From Methylobacter sp. (lineage in GTDB: Bacteria; Pseudomonadota; Gammaproteobacteria; Methylococcales; Methylomonadaceae), in assembly GCA_028716975.1 (NCBI GenBank), contig JAQUOU010000009.1:78692-142691 (forward strand): a stretch of 64,000 bases of DNA, read 5' to 3'. This document shows positions 62,844 to 64,000 of this stretch, piece after piece. Position 1 is the first letter of the stretch; the number at the start of each line of letters is the position of its first letter. The translations under genes and the position numbers were made by a program. Below the pieces are notes generated by a model. The model did not search any database, was not told the DNA's origin, and was given only the letters and a program-made list of their open reading frames with translations.

Positions 62844-63821
62844 CTGAGTTCTACTTCCGCCATATTCAGCCAGCTGCCATGTTTGGGCGTGTAGTGAATC
62901 GCCAATTTTTCCAGAATTCTTCGCGCTTCCTCTGGCGGAAATGCCTTATACAATGAAGCTCCCGCGTGGGTGTTTAAATTATCCATTACCAAGGTAATAC
63001 GCTCGGCTTGGGGGTAAAGCACAGCCACCAGATGTTTAACTTGGCGTGCCCAGTCCACCGCCGTGCGTTGATCGCCCACGGTCACATGCCGTTGCCCTGC
63101 TAACGGATCAAAGAACATAAACAGATGACTGACCCCATTGCGCTCATATTCCGTATCGTACTTTTCGACCGAGCCTGGTTTGGCCGGTAGCGGCTGGCGT
63201 ACTTCTTTAATCTGCTGCTTGCTGCTTTCATCCATACAGATCAGCGGGGACTCTTCATCATACCCACCTTGGTAAATATCCAGCACATCCTCCATGGCGC
63301 AGACACATTCGGCACGCCCTTGCGCTGGAATACACCACTCTTTGTTTTGCCAGGGTTTCAGTTCATTTTTTTAACGTCTGCCGAATCGTTTCGTGCGCTA
63401 CGCTTTCCACGTAGCCCAGTTCGACCATCCGTTGTCCCAGCAAGCGTAAGGTCCAGCGACTGCGCCCGTCAGGCGCGTCTGTGCAGGCCAGCGCGATCAG
63501 ATGCGCTTCATTTTCGCCGTCAATCACCCGACTTCTGAGCCGCGGCGGTTGGGCTCGGTTGAGCGCCGCCTCCATCCCTTCTTGAACTAAACGCTGCCTG
63601 ACTCGTTCCACGGTGCGCGTTGAAATGCCCAAGGCTGCACTGATTTCGCTATCGGTCCTTTTTTCGCCTGCGCCGCTGACATCTGCCTTGAGCAAAATTT
63701 GAGCATGAAGCCGTTTGTGCGCCGCTGCTTTTCCCTTGTAAACCACATCTTCTAAACCTGTACGCTCTTCCTGCGTGAGCCGCACTCTGTATTGCTTAGC
63801 CAAACCAATACCCTCATACAC
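62837..63821 (-). mobile_element. IS630-type transposase gene, expressed by -1 frameshift, 3' truncated
   Basis: The N-terminal frame (63821-63363) holds a helix-turn-helix (LGISTRTVERVRQRLVQEG) and ends at TLKK-stop. The second frame continues as NELKPWQNKEWCIP and MEDVLDIYQ, with the catalytic Asp in ICMDESS, later VMDNLNTHAG and HYTPKHGSWLNMAEVE, the usual IS630 DDE pattern. The two frames join by a -1 slip on an A7 run (63366-63372, A AAA AAA), as used by several IS630 members. The C-terminus stops early (MAEVELSI) where the TonB-receptor fragment begins, so it lacks its last ~30-40 residues. Confidence 0.85.
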
Positions 63822-64000
63822 GTAAATTCCTTTACAGGGGGCTACTTATTCGACATATCAAGATTGACTCAGTACTAGGAGCCTGTCGGACTTATCAGCT
63901 ATTAAGCTTCATCTATTGTAAAATAGCACTAAATTCAACCCTTTCACCGGTATGATGTGAGGAGCCGCTTTATCCCATATGACCGTAACCAACCCTATTT
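63822..64000 (+). other. Upstream flank of IS630-type element and window edge
   Basis: Non-coding on the visible part. 'ccctgtaaaggaatttacg' lies just before the transposase start and probably contains the element's end. An ATG at 63979 with GAGGAG 24 bp before it opens a frame that leaves the window, so a gene may begin there, but too little is visible. Confidence 0.3.

Overview
The window looks like a chromosomal segment of a Gram-negative gammaproteobacterium. The evidence is HflK/HflC, a biosynthetic arginine decarboxylase, the PrkA-YeaH-SpoVR operon, a TonB-dependent receptor fragment, Fur-like control and LPS/O-antigen sugar genes. Gene content, the dispersed 'cttcgacaggctcag' palindromic repeats and the moderate G+C would fit a methanotroph-like lineage (Methylococcales), but no methane-specific gene is present, so that is only a guess.

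Region 1 (1-13.2 kb) is a surface-glycan cluster on the + strand. It holds a glycosyltransferase cut by the window edge, two large polytopic membrane proteins, rfbF, rfbG and an RfbH-type dehydrase for CDP-3,6-dideoxyhexose synthesis. These are followed by a split two-subunit transketolase, an NAD-dependent reductase/epimerase, a GtrA-type flippase and a GT2 transferase. The set suggests a CDP-linked 3,6-dideoxy sugar that may carry a two-carbon branch. Toxin-antitoxin genes have invaded the rfbG-rfbH junction, and the PemK/MazF-like toxin now reads in frame into RfbH. A miniature inverted-repeat element (190 bp, 5-bp target duplication) has also rewritten the end of rfbG.

Region 2 (13.2-22.3 kb) is an accessory island. 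It has two 99% identical ~945-bp blocks, each carrying a tiny two-gene membrane-protein operon and a decayed IS4-type transposase. It also has an inverted IS remnant, a heptad-repeat coiled-coil membrane protein, two DUF1640-like paralogues with the same promoter, an Rpn/DUF4351 nuclease and two consecutive nucleotidyltransferase/HEPN pairs. One of those pairs is preceded by a long hairpin covering its start.

Region 3 (22.3-28.5 kb) is a second glycan block: two methyltransferases, a GDP-D-glycero-D-manno-heptose pathway and a sulfotransferase-like protein. Two of the four heptose genes are broken, the kinase by an in-frame TGA and the phosphatase by a 10-bp tandem duplication.

Region 4 (28.5-46 kb) is mixed. 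It has a cyclic-nucleotide-binding protein, a heavily decayed hybrid histidine kinase, a winged-helix protein, an SDR, a lipoprotein cyclase, a secreted RNase T2, hflK-hflC, a dihaem cytochrome c, a GDSL esterase with a sorting-type tail, a GH2 beta-glucuronidase-like enzyme, a YCII protein and acetoacetyl-CoA synthetase. Several miniature elements and palindromic repeats lie between genes.

Region 5 (46-64 kb) has the prkA-yeaH-spoVR stress operon, alanine dehydrogenase, an orphan motA-motB pair, a dihaem oxidoreductase, a beta-hydroxyacid dehydrogenase with arginine decarboxylase, and a diguanylate cyclase facing a YfiR-like gene. The YfiR-like gene follows a TonB-receptor fragment truncated by an IS630-type element, whose transposase appears to need a -1 frameshift on an A7 run. 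I saw no rRNA, tRNA or CRISPR array.
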